64,000 bases of DNA, from the NCBI RefSeq assembly GCF_000018325.1, contig NC_009922.1, positions 124,001-188,000 on the forward strand. Reading direction: 5' to 3'. Position 1 is the stretch's first letter. Each line of letters starts with the position of its first letter. The DNA comes from Alkaliphilus oremlandii OhILAs (GTDB lineage: Bacteria > Bacillota > Clostridia > Peptostreptococcales > Natronincolaceae). The translations under genes were made by a program, and so were the position numbers. Shown here piece after piece: positions 46,419 through 55,029 of this stretch. Under the pieces are notes generated by a model. The model was not told where the DNA came from, searched no databases, and saw only the letters and a list, made by a program, of their open reading frames with translations.

Positions 46419-47555
46419 ATGAACAGAAAAGAAATCGTTTTTATCATTGTGTTTTTGTTTATAATTGCAATTCTTGCAATGCTGCCTACGGGATTTCAAA
46501 AGCAAGAATATAGACATACAGAAGGAGTTCGAGCGAAAGTCATTTCAGTCAACAATATGGGAATACATAATTCAGGAATTTTTAAGTTAGGGGATCAAAG
46601 TGCGGTAATTGAAATAGAAACGGGTTCTCGCAAAGGAGAACAGGTTCAAGGGAACAATATGCTAACGGGTCGATTATCTGAAGATAAAATTTTTCAGGAG
46701 GGGGATACGGCTTGGGTTTTAATTGGATTTGATGAAAAGAACAATATTAACTTTGCGAATATGATCGATCATTATCGCATGGATAAACAGGCTTTATTGA
46801 TTGGAACCTTTGCCGTCATTATAATTATATTTTCTGGATTCACAGGCGTTCGTACTTTGCTGTCCTTTGCCTTTGCCCTCCTCAGTATCTGGAAAATTCT
46901 CATACCTGTAATGTTAAAGGGCTACAATCCATTAATAGTGGCCTTAATTGTGGGCAACTTACTTACTATTGGTACGCTTCTACTGGTTGCAGGATTTTCT
47001 AAAAAAGCATATGCAGCCATAATCAGTGCTATGACTTGTTCTCTGGCCACCTGTTTTCTTGCAATGAGCTTTGGCCAGTTGTTCAACATACACGGTGCTG
47101 TAATGGAAGGGGCAGAATCACTATTATATGCAGGATTTATGAATCTAAATTTAACTTCTATTTTCCAAGCAGGAATTTACCTTGCAAGTTCAGGAGCTAT
47201 ACTTGATTTGGCGATAGATATTTCTTCTGCCCTTGAAGAAATAGTTCATAACAACCCAAATGTAACGAGGCAGGAGCTTATGAAATCAGGGCTGAATATT
47301 GGTAAATCTGTAGTTGGTAGCCAAACTACAACTTTATTGCTGGCTTATATGGGCAGTTATATAACAATTATGATGGTATATATGGCGCAAGGAACACCCC
47401 TGATGAATATTCTTAATTCAAAACCAATCTCAGCAGAAATATTGCATACATTTGTAGGGTGTATTGGGCTTGTGTTGGTTTCACCCCTAACGGCCTTGAT
47501 CTCTAGCTTGATGATGAATACTGACAGCGTAAAAAAAGCAGAAGATCTCTATTGA
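46419..47555 (+). CDS. YibE/F family membrane protein
   Basis: A 378-residue polytopic membrane protein of the YibE/F family. The first helix (IVFIIVFLFIIAILAMLP) anchors an external domain of about 100 residues (RAKVISVNNMGIHNSG, with VIEIETGSRKGEQVQG). About seven more helices follow, with the family region MEGAESLLYAGFMNLNL and LSSALEEIVHNNP near residues 235-290. Function unknown. AAGGAG lies 11 bases before ATG 46419. It is separated from phoA by a terminator. Confidence 0.88.
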   Translation: MNRKEIVFIIVFLFIIAILAMLPTGFQKQEYRHTEGVRAKVISVNNMGIHNSGIFKLGDQSAVIEIETGSRKGEQVQGNNMLTGRLSEDKIFQEGDTAWVLIGFDEKNNINFANMIDHYRMDKQALLIGTFAVIIIIFSGFTGVRTLLSFAFALLSIWKILIPVMLKGYNPLIVALIVGNLLTIGTLLLVAGFSKKAYAAIISAMTCSLATCFLAMSFGQLFNIHGAVMEGAESLLYAGFMNLNLTSIFQAGIYLASSGAILDLAIDISSALEEIVHNNPNVTRQELMKSGLNIGKSVVGSQTTTLLLAYMGSYITIMMVYMAQGTPLMNILNSKPISAEILHTFVGCIGLVLVSPLTALISSLMMNTDSVKKAEDLY

Positions 47556-47596
47556 GGAATATCTTCTAATTTAAAGCTTAAAATATTGAAGAGACG

Positions 47597-47637
47597 AAAA
47601 ACCCTCTATTATATAGCGGATATAGTAGAGGGTTTTA
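47597..47637. terminator. Bidirectional terminator
   Basis: AAAACCCTCTA pairs with TAGAGGGTTTT between convergent genes. Confidence 0.88.
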
Positions 47638-47682
47638 TCTGTAAATCTAGCCATAATGTACTTAAAATTAATCGATAGACAT

Positions 47683-48210
47683 TCAAACTTTTGGTACGAA
47701 CAGTGGGAGCATATCCGCACCCTCCAACTCAAGTAATTTTACTTTGATATGAACGCCCGCGGCGTAACCTGTCAAGCTTCCCTTTGAACCTACAACTCGG
47801 TGGCAAGGAATAATAATAGATATCGGATTATGACCAACCGCACCACCGATGGCTTGGCTGGACATACTTTTCTTATTCATTTTCACTGCCATTTGTTTAG
47901 CAATATCGCCATAAGTGATAACTTTGCCATAGGGGATGTCGCATAAAATCCTCCATACTTGTTGACGAAATGCGCTACCAAGGGGTGCTAAGGGCAATTC
48001 TGAGATGTCAGGTCTTTGGCCCGCAAAGTATCTGTCCAGCCATTTTTTAGTGCTATCGAATATGGGGAGGTTGTTGTTCTCTATCATATCTTTAAGTATT
48101 GTATCTCCGTGATACTTTTGTCCTTCATTCCATACACCAACAAGATGGTCGCCGCCACATGCAAGAGTAAGTATTCCTACGGGTGATGGATATGTTGTTT
48201 TATAATACAT
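47683..48210 (-). CDS. ogt: Methylated-DNA--protein-cysteine methyltransferase
   Basis: A 175-residue suicide repair protein that takes O6-methyl groups off guanine. The acceptor Cys136 is in IIPCHRVVGS. The helix-turn-helix region has FRQQVWRILCDIPYGKVITY and the hinge GGAVGHNP. The N-terminal ribonuclease-like domain starts TTYPSPVGILTLACGGDHLV. ATG 48210 has TAAGGAGG 6 bases upstream and is 11 bp after the stop of the Ada-AlkA gene, so the two form one operon. Confidence 0.94.
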   Translation of the reverse strand: MYYKTTYPSPVGILTLACGGDHLVGVWNEGQKYHGDTILKDMIENNNLPIFDSTKKWLDRYFAGQRPDISELPLAPLGSAFRQQVWRILCDIPYGKVITYGDIAKQMAVKMNKKSMSSQAIGGAVGHNPISIIIPCHRVVGSKGSLTGYAAGVHIKVKLLELEGADMLPLFVPKV

Positions 48211-48221
48211 TATATACCTCC

Positions 48222-49679
48222 TTATAGGGTATTCCAAAGGTTGACGGTGGCATAACTGCGCCACGGTCGCCATGCTTCTGCTATTTCTAATAATTCCTTT
48301 GCTGTGTAGGGCGGTAGTGCTTTTTTTACACCAGCATCTGTTTCAAGAAAAGCGTCAGGCCATTCCATAGCACGCATAGCAATGTATTGTGCTGTCCAGC
48401 TTCCAATACCTCGAATAGCCATCAGCCTTTTCATTTCCTCCTCTGGTTGGGCCGGCAGGTCAAAGTCAATCTCCCCTTGTACAAATGCCTGTGCCAGCTC
48501 ATAAATCGTTTTTGCTCGCGCTGCAATCACACCCAAAGGACCAAGATGGTTTTCAATGGGCCCGTTCAAGGCGAGGATGTCTTCGGGCGAAGGGAAAACA
48601 TGGGTCAATCCCTCAAACCCAGTTTGTATAGGCGTGCCGTAGGTTTGGACAATCCTTGCAGCTAGTGTACTTGCTGCTTTTACCGTGATTTGTTGCCCAA
48701 GGACCGCCCGCACCACCATTTCAAAAGCATTGAAGCATCCTGGAACACGGGTTCCCAAGGTACAAAGATTCGGACGGATGTCGTTCATTACTTGGAGTGT
48801 TTCATATACGGCATCTGGATCGCAATATAAATCAAAGAGATGCCGTATCCGGGCTAATACTTGTGGAAGTACAGAGAGTAAAGCTTGGCTGACGGTAACA
48901 CTCAATGCGTTTCTTTTCGACTGATGGCCCACTCGTATCCAGCCGTATACAGGCTTTCCTTCTGAGTTTTCCAGATGTACGGTCCGCATGTATTCATTAT
49001 TTTTTACAACTTCAATTCCCGTTATTGCACGTCCAGCAAGGAAGCGGAGCATATCTTCCCAATGATAGGGTGGACGGTAGCTCAATACTAAAGTAATGTT
49101 ATCTTGATGCTTTTCCTCTGAGTTATGTTTTCGTAAAGCTGTGGGTGAAAGCTTATACTGTTTTTTGAAAAGGTCATTAAATCGGCGCAAACTGCCAAAG
49201 CCTGCTACCATTGCAACCTCCAGAACCGATAAATCTGTGTCTGTAAGTAGGTTTTTAGCAAGGAGCAATCGGCATGTTTGCAGGTATTGGACGGGTGACA
49301 CGTGATAAGCTGCTGTAAAAACCCGCCGCAAATGTCGGTCAGTACAGCCCAGTCGTCCAGCTATTTCCGCTATACTCTGCCCGCTTCCACAATTTTTTTC
49401 TAGCATTCTTGCTGCTCGGTAGACTAAATTGACAGTAGCATCAGTGATGGAAGTACCGGGGGCAAGCTCCGGCCTGCATAGAAGACATGGACGGTAGCCA
49501 GCTTGCTCAGCTTCTGCTGCGGTGGAATAAAAGGTGCAGTTTTCGATCTTAGGTTGTTTTGCTCGGCACACTGGGCGGCAGTATATTCCCGTAGACGATA
49601 TCCCTACGAAAAAACGCCCATCAAACCGCGCATCCTTCGCCTTAAATGCTGCATATAGTCCATTATCATTATCTATCAT
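48222..49679 (-). CDS. Ada metal domain-AraC-AlkA fusion protein
   Basis: A 485-residue adaptive-response protein in three parts. The N-terminal Ada domain has four zinc cysteines (Cys34, 38, 65, 68 in YCRPVCRAKQ and PCLLCRPELA), where Cys34 would accept methyl from phosphotriesters. An AraC helix-turn-helix pair follows (IAGRLGCTDRHLRRVF and VAMVAGFGSLRRFNDLFKKQ, about 103-178). The rest is 3-methyladenine glycosylase AlkA with the helix-hairpin-helix LMAIRGIGSWTAQYIAMRAM (about 432) and catalytic Asp in LETDAGVKK. It should sense alkyl damage, activate its own operon and excise damaged bases. DNA is GC-richer than its neighbours. Confidence 0.93.
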   Translation of the reverse strand: MIDNDNGLYAAFKAKDARFDGRFFVGISSTGIYCRPVCRAKQPKIENCTFYSTAAEAEQAGYRPCLLCRPELAPGTSITDATVNLVYRAARMLEKNCGSGQSIAEIAGRLGCTDRHLRRVFTAAYHVSPVQYLQTCRLLLAKNLLTDTDLSVLEVAMVAGFGSLRRFNDLFKKQYKLSPTALRKHNSEEKHQDNITLVLSYRPPYHWEDMLRFLAGRAITGIEVVKNNEYMRTVHLENSEGKPVYGWIRVGHQSKRNALSVTVSQALLSVLPQVLARIRHLFDLYCDPDAVYETLQVMNDIRPNLCTLGTRVPGCFNAFEMVVRAVLGQQITVKAASTLAARIVQTYGTPIQTGFEGLTHVFPSPEDILALNGPIENHLGPLGVIAARAKTIYELAQAFVQGEIDFDLPAQPEEEMKRLMAIRGIGSWTAQYIAMRAMEWPDAFLETDAGVKKALPPYTAKELLEIAEAWRPWRSYATVNLWNTL

Positions 49680-49998
49680 TATTTTCCGCCCCCTCGTTTG
49701 AAGTTGATTTAATTATATCATGTTGCACATAAATATCTGGCTATTTTCGGACATGGTTTTTTGTATAAGATAGTTATGAAACAGTGGTCTATGCAACATT
49801 AAAAACGACAGTATATGTTTCTCAATATTGTTTGGACAGGGTAGGAGGCTCTACCTGTAACTTTATGATAAAATTAAGCTGAATAATAGAAATAATTCAA
49901 TCAAAAGTATTTTTTGTAACATTTATCACAGATTTATTTTGTTTTAAATTATAAAATTAAGTAAAGTATAAGGAATAGATTATAGACGGAGGTATTTT
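49680..49998. other. 319-bp divergent intergenic region
   Basis: It holds the start regions of two divergent operons. On the minus strand a TATAAT-like -10 lies at about 49714-49719, without a good -35, as expected for an Ada-activated promoter. The + strand half is AT-rich with no clear promoter. No ORF is seen. Confidence 0.4.
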
Positions 49999-51237
49999 AT
50001 GAATAAATATTTTGACATAAAAGATAAGATTTATGATATCACAGAAAAATATCCTGAAACCATAGACATTTTTGTAGCAAATGATTTTTCGCAGTTTGCC
50101 GATAAAAACATGAGAAAGAGCTTGGGAAAATCCATATCTTTAGATATGGCATGCACCAGTAAGAAGGTTAACGTAGAACTATTTGAACAAAAGCTGGTGG
50201 ATGCCATTGAGCAAAACAGAGCATCTAAGGATGGTTCCTTAGTAATGGCAGAAAAGCCGCAGCACGCAGACATTCGAATCGATGGTGTACTACCATGTCC
50301 TGTTAAGATTCCAATGCTAGAAGGATTCGAGGCTTGGCTGAAGGAAAATGAAGGAAGATTTAACTTCACTATAGACTATGAATTAAAATCGGCCAACTTA
50401 GGCTTAGACTTCATAAAAGAGAGAATTGAATCCGGTGATGAAAGCAATCTTTCAGACTTATTCATGTCTGCGGGATTCGACCTATTCTTCGATAAAAACC
50501 TAATGGGACAGTTCAAGGAAAAAGGCGTATTTGAAGATATTACAGGGATCGATCAACTAAATAAAGATTTCGATAATGAATACATTGACTTAAAGGATCC
50601 ATTGAAGCAATACACCATCGTCGGTGTTGTTCCTGCCATATTCATGGTGAATACGGAAGAACTGAAGGGAAGAGAAATGCCGAAGTCATGGGAGGATCTT
50701 TTAAAGCCAGAGTTTGAATCCTCCATATCCATTCCTATGAGAGACTTAGATATGTTCAATGCTTTACTGCTGAATATCTATAAAAAATTTGGAGAAGAGG
50801 GTGTAGCAAAACTGGGCCGATCTCTTTTAAAAAGCATGCATCCAGCTGAAATGGTGAAGGCACATACGAAAAAATCAGAATTCAATATGCCAGCAATCAC
50901 AGTAATGCCGTATTTCTTCACAAGAATGGTACAAGAGAACAGCCCAATGAAGCCCGTATGGCCTGAAGATGGCGCCATCATCAGCCCCATATTCCTATTA
51001 TCCAAAAAAGATAGCAAGGAAAGAATCAAGCCTTTTGTAGATTTCTTTTTCTCAAAGGAAATTGGAGAGATCCTATCTTTCAATGGGAAAATGCCTTCTA
51101 CACATCCAGCTGTTGATAACGGACTTTCAGAAGAACAGAAATTTATGTGGGTTGGATGGGATTTCATCAACAGCAATGATATCGGTGGATTAATTAAGAA
51201 GTGTGAGCAGCTATTTAACGGAGTATATGAACTATAG
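49999..51237 (+). CDS. DUF1858-like domain plus cytosolic solute-binding protein
   Basis: A 412-residue protein. Residues 1-70 resemble DUF1858 (FDIKDKIYDITEKYPETIDI). From about residue 90 it is a periplasmic-binding-protein fold of the iron/type-1 class (VLPCPVKIPMLEGFEAWL, VVPAIFMVNTEELKGREMPK, SWEDLLKPEF, FVDFFFSKEIGEILSFNG). It lacks any signal peptide or lipobox, so it must stay in the cytoplasm, which is abnormal for this fold. It is followed by a GTPase and an ABC ATPase with no permease. I infer a role in carrying a metal or cofactor to a target enzyme. GGAGG precedes the ATG. Confidence 0.8.
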   Translation: MNKYFDIKDKIYDITEKYPETIDIFVANDFSQFADKNMRKSLGKSISLDMACTSKKVNVELFEQKLVDAIEQNRASKDGSLVMAEKPQHADIRIDGVLPCPVKIPMLEGFEAWLKENEGRFNFTIDYELKSANLGLDFIKERIESGDESNLSDLFMSAGFDLFFDKNLMGQFKEKGVFEDITGIDQLNKDFDNEYIDLKDPLKQYTIVGVVPAIFMVNTEELKGREMPKSWEDLLKPEFESSISIPMRDLDMFNALLLNIYKKFGEEGVAKLGRSLLKSMHPAEMVKAHTKKSEFNMPAITVMPYFFTRMVQENSPMKPVWPEDGAIISPIFLLSKKDSKERIKPFVDFFFSKEIGEILSFNGKMPSTHPAVDNGLSEEQKFMWVGWDFINSNDIGGLIKKCEQLFNGVYEL

Positions 51238-51249
51238 GAGGGATGCACG

Positions 51250-51951
51250 ATGAATTTAGTAGTATTTTCAGGACCACCATCATCGGGAAAAACTTCGGTG
51301 ATTCTTAAAACCATAGAAGCCCTGAAACAGAGAGATATTTCCGTAGGTGTCGTCAAATTTGACTGCCTCTATACGGATGATGATGTTTTATATAAAAAAG
51401 CTGGCGTTCCTGTAAAGAAAGGACTATCTGGCGCCCTTTGCCCAGACCATTTCTTTGCCTCCAATATCGAGGAAGTCGTGCAGTGGGGGGTGGACTTAAA
51501 GCTAGATCTTCTGGTGACAGAATCCGCAGGCCTTTGTAACAGATGCTCCCCTTATATTAAGGAAATTAAAGGCGTATGTGTTATCGACAATCTTTCAGGA
51601 ATTAACACGCCGAAGAAGATCGGACCGATGCTTAAAACGGCAGATATCGTTATTATAACGAAAGGGGATATCGTATCCCAGGCAGAGAGGGAAGTATTTT
51701 CCTCTAAAGTAAGCTCCGTAAACCCCAGAGCTATTACAATGCATGTCAATGGTCTAACGGGACAAGGTGCCTATGAACTGAGCACACTTTTATTAGATAA
51801 AGAGAAGGAGATCCAATCCGTTCAAGGAATGGCACTAAGATTTCCGATGCCAGCGGCAATGTGCTCCTACTGCTTAGGTGAAACAAGAATAGGAGAGGCA
51901 TATCAGATGGGGAATGTGAGAAAAATGGATCTAGGTGATTACGATGAATAA
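51250..51951 (+). CDS. UreG/HypB/CobW-type GTPase with two CxxC pairs
   Basis: A 233-residue SIMIBI-class GTPase related to metal-insertion chaperones. The P-loop is SGPPSSGKTSVILKT (residues 7-21), a switch-like segment runs VVKFDCLYTDDDVLYKK, LLVTESAG is the Walker B region, and the base-specificity motif is ITKGDIV (TKxD). Two CxxC pairs stand out, GLCNRCSPY (about residue 98) and AMCSYCLGE (about residue 209), and a lone Cys in GALCPDHFF. Such Cys sets usually hold a metal. It sits between the binding protein and the ABC ATPase and overlaps the latter by 8 bp. Confidence 0.83.
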   Translation: MNLVVFSGPPSSGKTSVILKTIEALKQRDISVGVVKFDCLYTDDDVLYKKAGVPVKKGLSGALCPDHFFASNIEEVVQWGVDLKLDLLVTESAGLCNRCSPYIKEIKGVCVIDNLSGINTPKKIGPMLKTADIVIITKGDIVSQAEREVFSSKVSSVNPRAITMHVNGLTGQGAYELSTLLLDKEKEIQSVQGMALRFPMPAAMCSYCLGETRIGEAYQMGNVRKMDLGDYDE

Positions 51952-52936
51952 ACTGACCATAAAACAATTAATCAATAAATATCCTTTTGTAACGACTTAT
52001 TTTGAAGATAATAAATTAGATATCAAAGGGTACGAAGACGTTACATTCAGCCAATATTTAGACCACTTTTCAGAAGAAGAAATTGAAAACTGGGCAATAG
52101 ATAAGGAACGACTGCAAGCGGACTTAGGAGCATTTATCAAACAGATGAAGGAGTTTTTAGGTATACAGGACGAAGTTGGCATAGAATCTTTAACCATCAA
52201 GGCAGGACACAATAAGTTTAAAGAACCAGAAAGCTTCCAAGAGTTTACCATAAGAAAATCCGAAATTGTATCTATTGTAGGCCCTACAGGCTCTGGAAAA
52301 AGTAGACTCTTAGCAGATATCGAATGGGCTGCTCAGAACGATACACCGACGGGCAGGAGTATTTTCATCAATGGTAATGTTCCCGATAAAAAATGGCGCT
52401 ACTCTTCCAACAATAAATTAGTAGCACAACTATCTCAAAATATGAACTTCGTAATGGACTTAACTGTAAAAGAATTTTTAGATCTCCATGCAAAGAGCCG
52501 AATGGTAGAGGATATAGAGGCTACCATCGATAGAATTATTGTAGCCGCAAATAAATTAGCCGGTGAAAAATTTGATTTAGATACACCGGTTACATCCTTA
52601 AGTGGAGGACAATCCAGAGCTTTGATGATCGCTGATACAGCAATATTGAGTTCCTCTCCCATCGTACTGATCGATGAAATTGAGAATGCAGGAATTGATC
52701 GGAAGAAAGCTTTAGAGCTTCTGATCAGTGAGGATAAAATCGTGTTGATGGCGACTCATGATCCAATTCTGGCTTTGATGGCAGATAAAAGAATTGTTAT
52801 AAAAAATGGTGGGATCCACAAGATTATAGAAACCTCTAAAGAAGAGAAAATCCTGCTAACAGAATTAGAGGAAATGGATACAAAATTGCAAAATATGAGG
52901 ACTCTGCTAAGACAGGGAGAAGAATTGAATCAGTAG
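51944..52936 (+). CDS. Permease-less ABC ATPase with DUF1858-like N-terminus
   Basis: A 330-residue soluble ATPase. The first 70 residues (LTIKQLINKYPFVTTYFEDN) resemble the head of the binding protein two genes upstream. The ABC domain starts near 85: Walker A IVGPTGSGKSRLL (about 110), Q-loop AQLSQNMNF, signature TSLSGGQSRAL (about 222), Walker B IVLIDEIENAG and H-loop LMATHDPIL. There is no membrane partner nearby, so it probably powers a conformational step on a protein rather than transport. ATG 51944 follows AGGTG. The operon ends at a terminator. Confidence 0.83.
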   Translation: MNKLTIKQLINKYPFVTTYFEDNKLDIKGYEDVTFSQYLDHFSEEEIENWAIDKERLQADLGAFIKQMKEFLGIQDEVGIESLTIKAGHNKFKEPESFQEFTIRKSEIVSIVGPTGSGKSRLLADIEWAAQNDTPTGRSIFINGNVPDKKWRYSSNNKLVAQLSQNMNFVMDLTVKEFLDLHAKSRMVEDIEATIDRIIVAANKLAGEKFDLDTPVTSLSGGQSRALMIADTAILSSSPIVLIDEIENAGIDRKKALELLISEDKIVLMATHDPILALMADKRIVIKNGGIHKIIETSKEEKILLTELEEMDTKLQNMRTLLRQGEELNQ

Positions 52937-52946
52937 GAATAAAAAT

Positions 52947-52978
52947 AACTGCGAGGTGTTGCTTGCAGTTGTTTTTTT
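52947..52978 (+). terminator. Terminator
   Basis: AACTGC pairs with GCAGTT, followed by G and T7. Confidence 0.8.
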
Positions 52979-53005
52979 GAAAAAATTTAAAAACTAAAAA
53001 TAATA

Positions 53006-53034
53006 AATTGTCATTATAACAAGTTATGACAATT
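53006..53034. promoter_or_regulatory. Imperfect palindrome, possible operator
   Basis: AATTGTCAT-TAT-AAC faces GTTATGACAATT, about 84 bp before the small gene at 53118. No T-run. It could be a repressor site at the promoter of the small-protein cluster. Confidence 0.4.
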
Positions 53035-53117
53035 TTACTATGTAGATTATGGTAAAATGAGAATAAGAAAATAAAATAAAATGCTCATTACCCTATATAT
53101 TTTATTGGAGGGATGAA

Positions 53118-53282
53118 ATGTCGGATAATAATGCCACTTTTTACAAGCTATGTGCACTTTCTTTTCTGATCATTGTAGCTTCAATTCTTACTAAATTCTT
53201 CGACCGAGTTAAGGTAATCCAGTATTTTGCATACATACTTATGACTTTTAATATTTATAATCTACTAAAAAACAGGAAATAG
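53118..53282 (+). CDS. Small two-helix membrane protein
   Basis: A 54-residue ORF with TTGGAGGGATG before the ATG. Two hydrophobic helices (YKLCALSFLIIVASILTKFF and VIQYFAYILMTFNIYNLL) enclose a short DRVK turn and the end is NRK. The layout matches the broken gene at 53645, so they may be paralogues. The family is not recognised. Confidence 0.6.
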   Translation: MSDNNATFYKLCALSFLIIVASILTKFFDRVKVIQYFAYILMTFNIYNLLKNRK

Positions 53283-53436
53283 AACCATTGAATATTGTAC
53301 CCCTATTTATGATTTTTAAGTTTTAGTTAATTCAATTATATTTAAAATAGAGGATTGTATAATTTTCGGTATCAAAAACCATTGCAATATGAAACATACA
53401 ATTTACCGAAACTAAGAATTATAGGGAGAGAGGTCC

Positions 53437-53580
53437 ATAAGTAAATTAAAAATAAAAAAATCATTTCATAGAAATAAAAAATATGAAGCGATTGCTTTCT
53501 TTACAATTTTATTTGGAACTGCATTTATTTTATCTTACTTAAATCTATTGAGATCATATACACCGATTATAGTTTTTTAG
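53437..53580 (+). CDS. Small membrane protein with ATA in start position
   Basis: A 47-codon frame (SKLKIKKSFHRNKKYEAIAF, then FTILFGTAFILSYLNLL) with a basic head and one hydrophobic helix. GGGAGAGAGG lies just before an in-frame ATA at 53437, and no ATG, GTG or TTG occurs at the proper place. It is either a gene using AUA or one silenced by loss of ATG. Function unknown. Confidence 0.4.
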   Translation: MSKLKIKKSFHRNKKYEAIAFFTILFGTAFILSYLNLLRSYTPIIVF

Positions 53581-53644
53581 GGGCATGGATTTCTCGATTT
53601 CTATGTACAATATATTTTAAAGTAAAAAAAGAAGGGATACCGCT

Positions 53645-53806
53645 ATGAGAAATATTGCTTTGATTAGTCTGCTAATAGCCGTCACTTTATCCATAATAGA
53701 AAATAAGCTAAATTATCAGTGAATATCAACATTGAAGTATATTTTTATTATATTATCAGCGATATTGATAATTTTAAGATCCTTGAATATTAAATTTAAA
53801 AAATAA
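53645..53806 (+). pseudogene. Small membrane protein gene with in-frame TGA
   Basis: A 54-codon frame: MRNIALISLLIAVTLSIIEN, KLNYQ, TGA at 53720, then STLKYIFIILSAILIILRSL. The two halves are two helices of one protein, like the gene at 53118. The TGA could come from a TGG codon by a single change. The ribosome binding site is weak. Confidence 0.45.
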
Positions 53807-53881
53807 TAAATGTAAAGAAGCAAGGATTGAAAATGAAAAATAAAAAATTATATTTATATATTTGAACTTTTGTCAATAAAC

Positions 53882-54343
53882 CTAGATGTTTAAAATTAAT
53901 AGTGAATTATAAAATTGATTGAGATAAGGAATATCTAATTTTTTATTTGCAAATTTATATAATCCGTAAGAACCGTATTTATTTGTAAGGAATACATGAC
54001 CATCATCAGAAGTACTGATTCTTATTAAACTATTTGTATCAGTTGTAAATGTAATAGAATAGATTTCCTTATGATCATAATCTTTATAGTTATATATGGG
54101 AACTCGAACAACCTTATAGTTCTTAAAAAATGTTACTAACCTTTCAACATCACTTATATTACTACTTTCTAAGGTATGACCCCCATGGGAAATAAAATCT
54201 TTGTGATGAATCGTTAGGTGAGTTATAGGTACAGTATGAATATCTTTTCCAATTACATCAAAAATATTTTTAGGAAAAAATATACTAAATAGCAAAGCAC
54301 TAGATAAAGTAATAAAAAGTATGCTGTTTTTTATTTTTTTCAT
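53882..54343 (-). CDS. Exported protein, unknown
   Basis: A 153-residue protein with an N-terminal signal or anchor (MKKIKNSILFITLSSALLFS) and a soluble C-terminal part (HLTIHHKDFISHGGHTLES, then FTTDTNSLIRISTSDDGHVF). ATG 54343 follows GGAGG by 6 bases. It is the only minus-strand gene in the small-membrane-protein cluster. The family is not recognised. Confidence 0.65.
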   Translation of the reverse strand: MKKIKNSILFITLSSALLFSIFFPKNIFDVIGKDIHTVPITHLTIHHKDFISHGGHTLESSNISDVERLVTFFKNYKVVRVPIYNYKDYDHKEIYSITFTTDTNSLIRISTSDDGHVFLTNKYGSYGLYKFANKKLDIPYLNQFYNSLLILNI

Positions 54344-54468
54344 AATTACCTCCAAATTTTGTACTACTTTGAAATAAATACATTATTATCATTTTGCCAT
54401 ATTTAATTAATAATTTCTAGGGGATAAAGCTAATAAAGGAGCAGAAAAAAAGAAGTTAGTGAGGTGAA

Positions 54469-54597
54469 TTGAACTATAGGTTTGTTCAAAATAAAAAGGG
54501 TTGGTTTTTACTGACAGTATTCTTAAGAGTAAGTGTGTTGCTGAGTTTCTTTGATTCAAAACAAACAAAATTTCCAGAAGACATACTGGACATTTAG
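54469..54597 (+). CDS. Small membrane protein, doubtful
   Basis: A 42-residue frame starting TTG just after GTGAGGTG, with one hydrophobic stretch (GWFLLTVFLRVSVLLSFF) and a polar tail. Spacing to the ribosome binding site is short. It is supported mainly by its place among similar genes. Confidence 0.3.
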   Translation: MNYRFVQNKKGWFLLTVFLRVSVLLSFFDSKQTKFPEDILDI

Positions 54598-54740
54598 AAG
54601 ATCATAGGGCATTAGGTCTCAATTTTAAAGTTATAAGAGGGTTTTTCCTAAATTAAGGCTAGTAATAATAAACAAATGGTCTCGTCTATTTTAGAACAAG
54701 ATAAATTGTGTAGCCCATTCTTAGAAGGGAGGATATATGT

Positions 54741-54962
54741 ATGGATATGATACTTGGTGCAGTAGCCTACTTAACTTTTGCAGGAATTTTAATTTATAGT
54801 ATTGTTAACCCTAGAGAAACTTTTATGTTGGGAAGAAGATGGCAGTATAAGAATGATGTTGAGCCGAGCAATGAGGCATTATTTGTACATCGCTTAATTC
54901 CAGCAATTATATTAATAATCTTAACCTTTATTTTTATAACCTCACTAATTTATCGGGGATAA
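54741..54962 (+). CDS. DUF6199-like small membrane protein
   Basis: A 73-residue protein with two helices (MILGAVAYLTFAGILIYSIV and LIPAIILIILTFIFITSLIY) separated by WQYKNDVEPSNEALFVHR. The central W-x-Y/F-K-x-x-x-EPS segment is typical of DUF6199 proteins. GAAGGGAGG precedes the ATG. Function unknown. Confidence 0.65.
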   Translation: MDMILGAVAYLTFAGILIYSIVNPRETFMLGRRWQYKNDVEPSNEALFVHRLIPAIILIILTFIFITSLIYRG

Positions 54963-55029
54963 CCCAAAGTCAGATTTGAATTTAAGCCTATTTCATAAAG
55001 ATATATTATTTTTAATATAAGGAGTGTAT

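Noticed and set aside
53720..53722. TGA read as selenocysteine
   Set aside because: No bacterial SECIS hairpin is visible directly after it and Trp, not Cys or Sec, is the likely ancestral residue.
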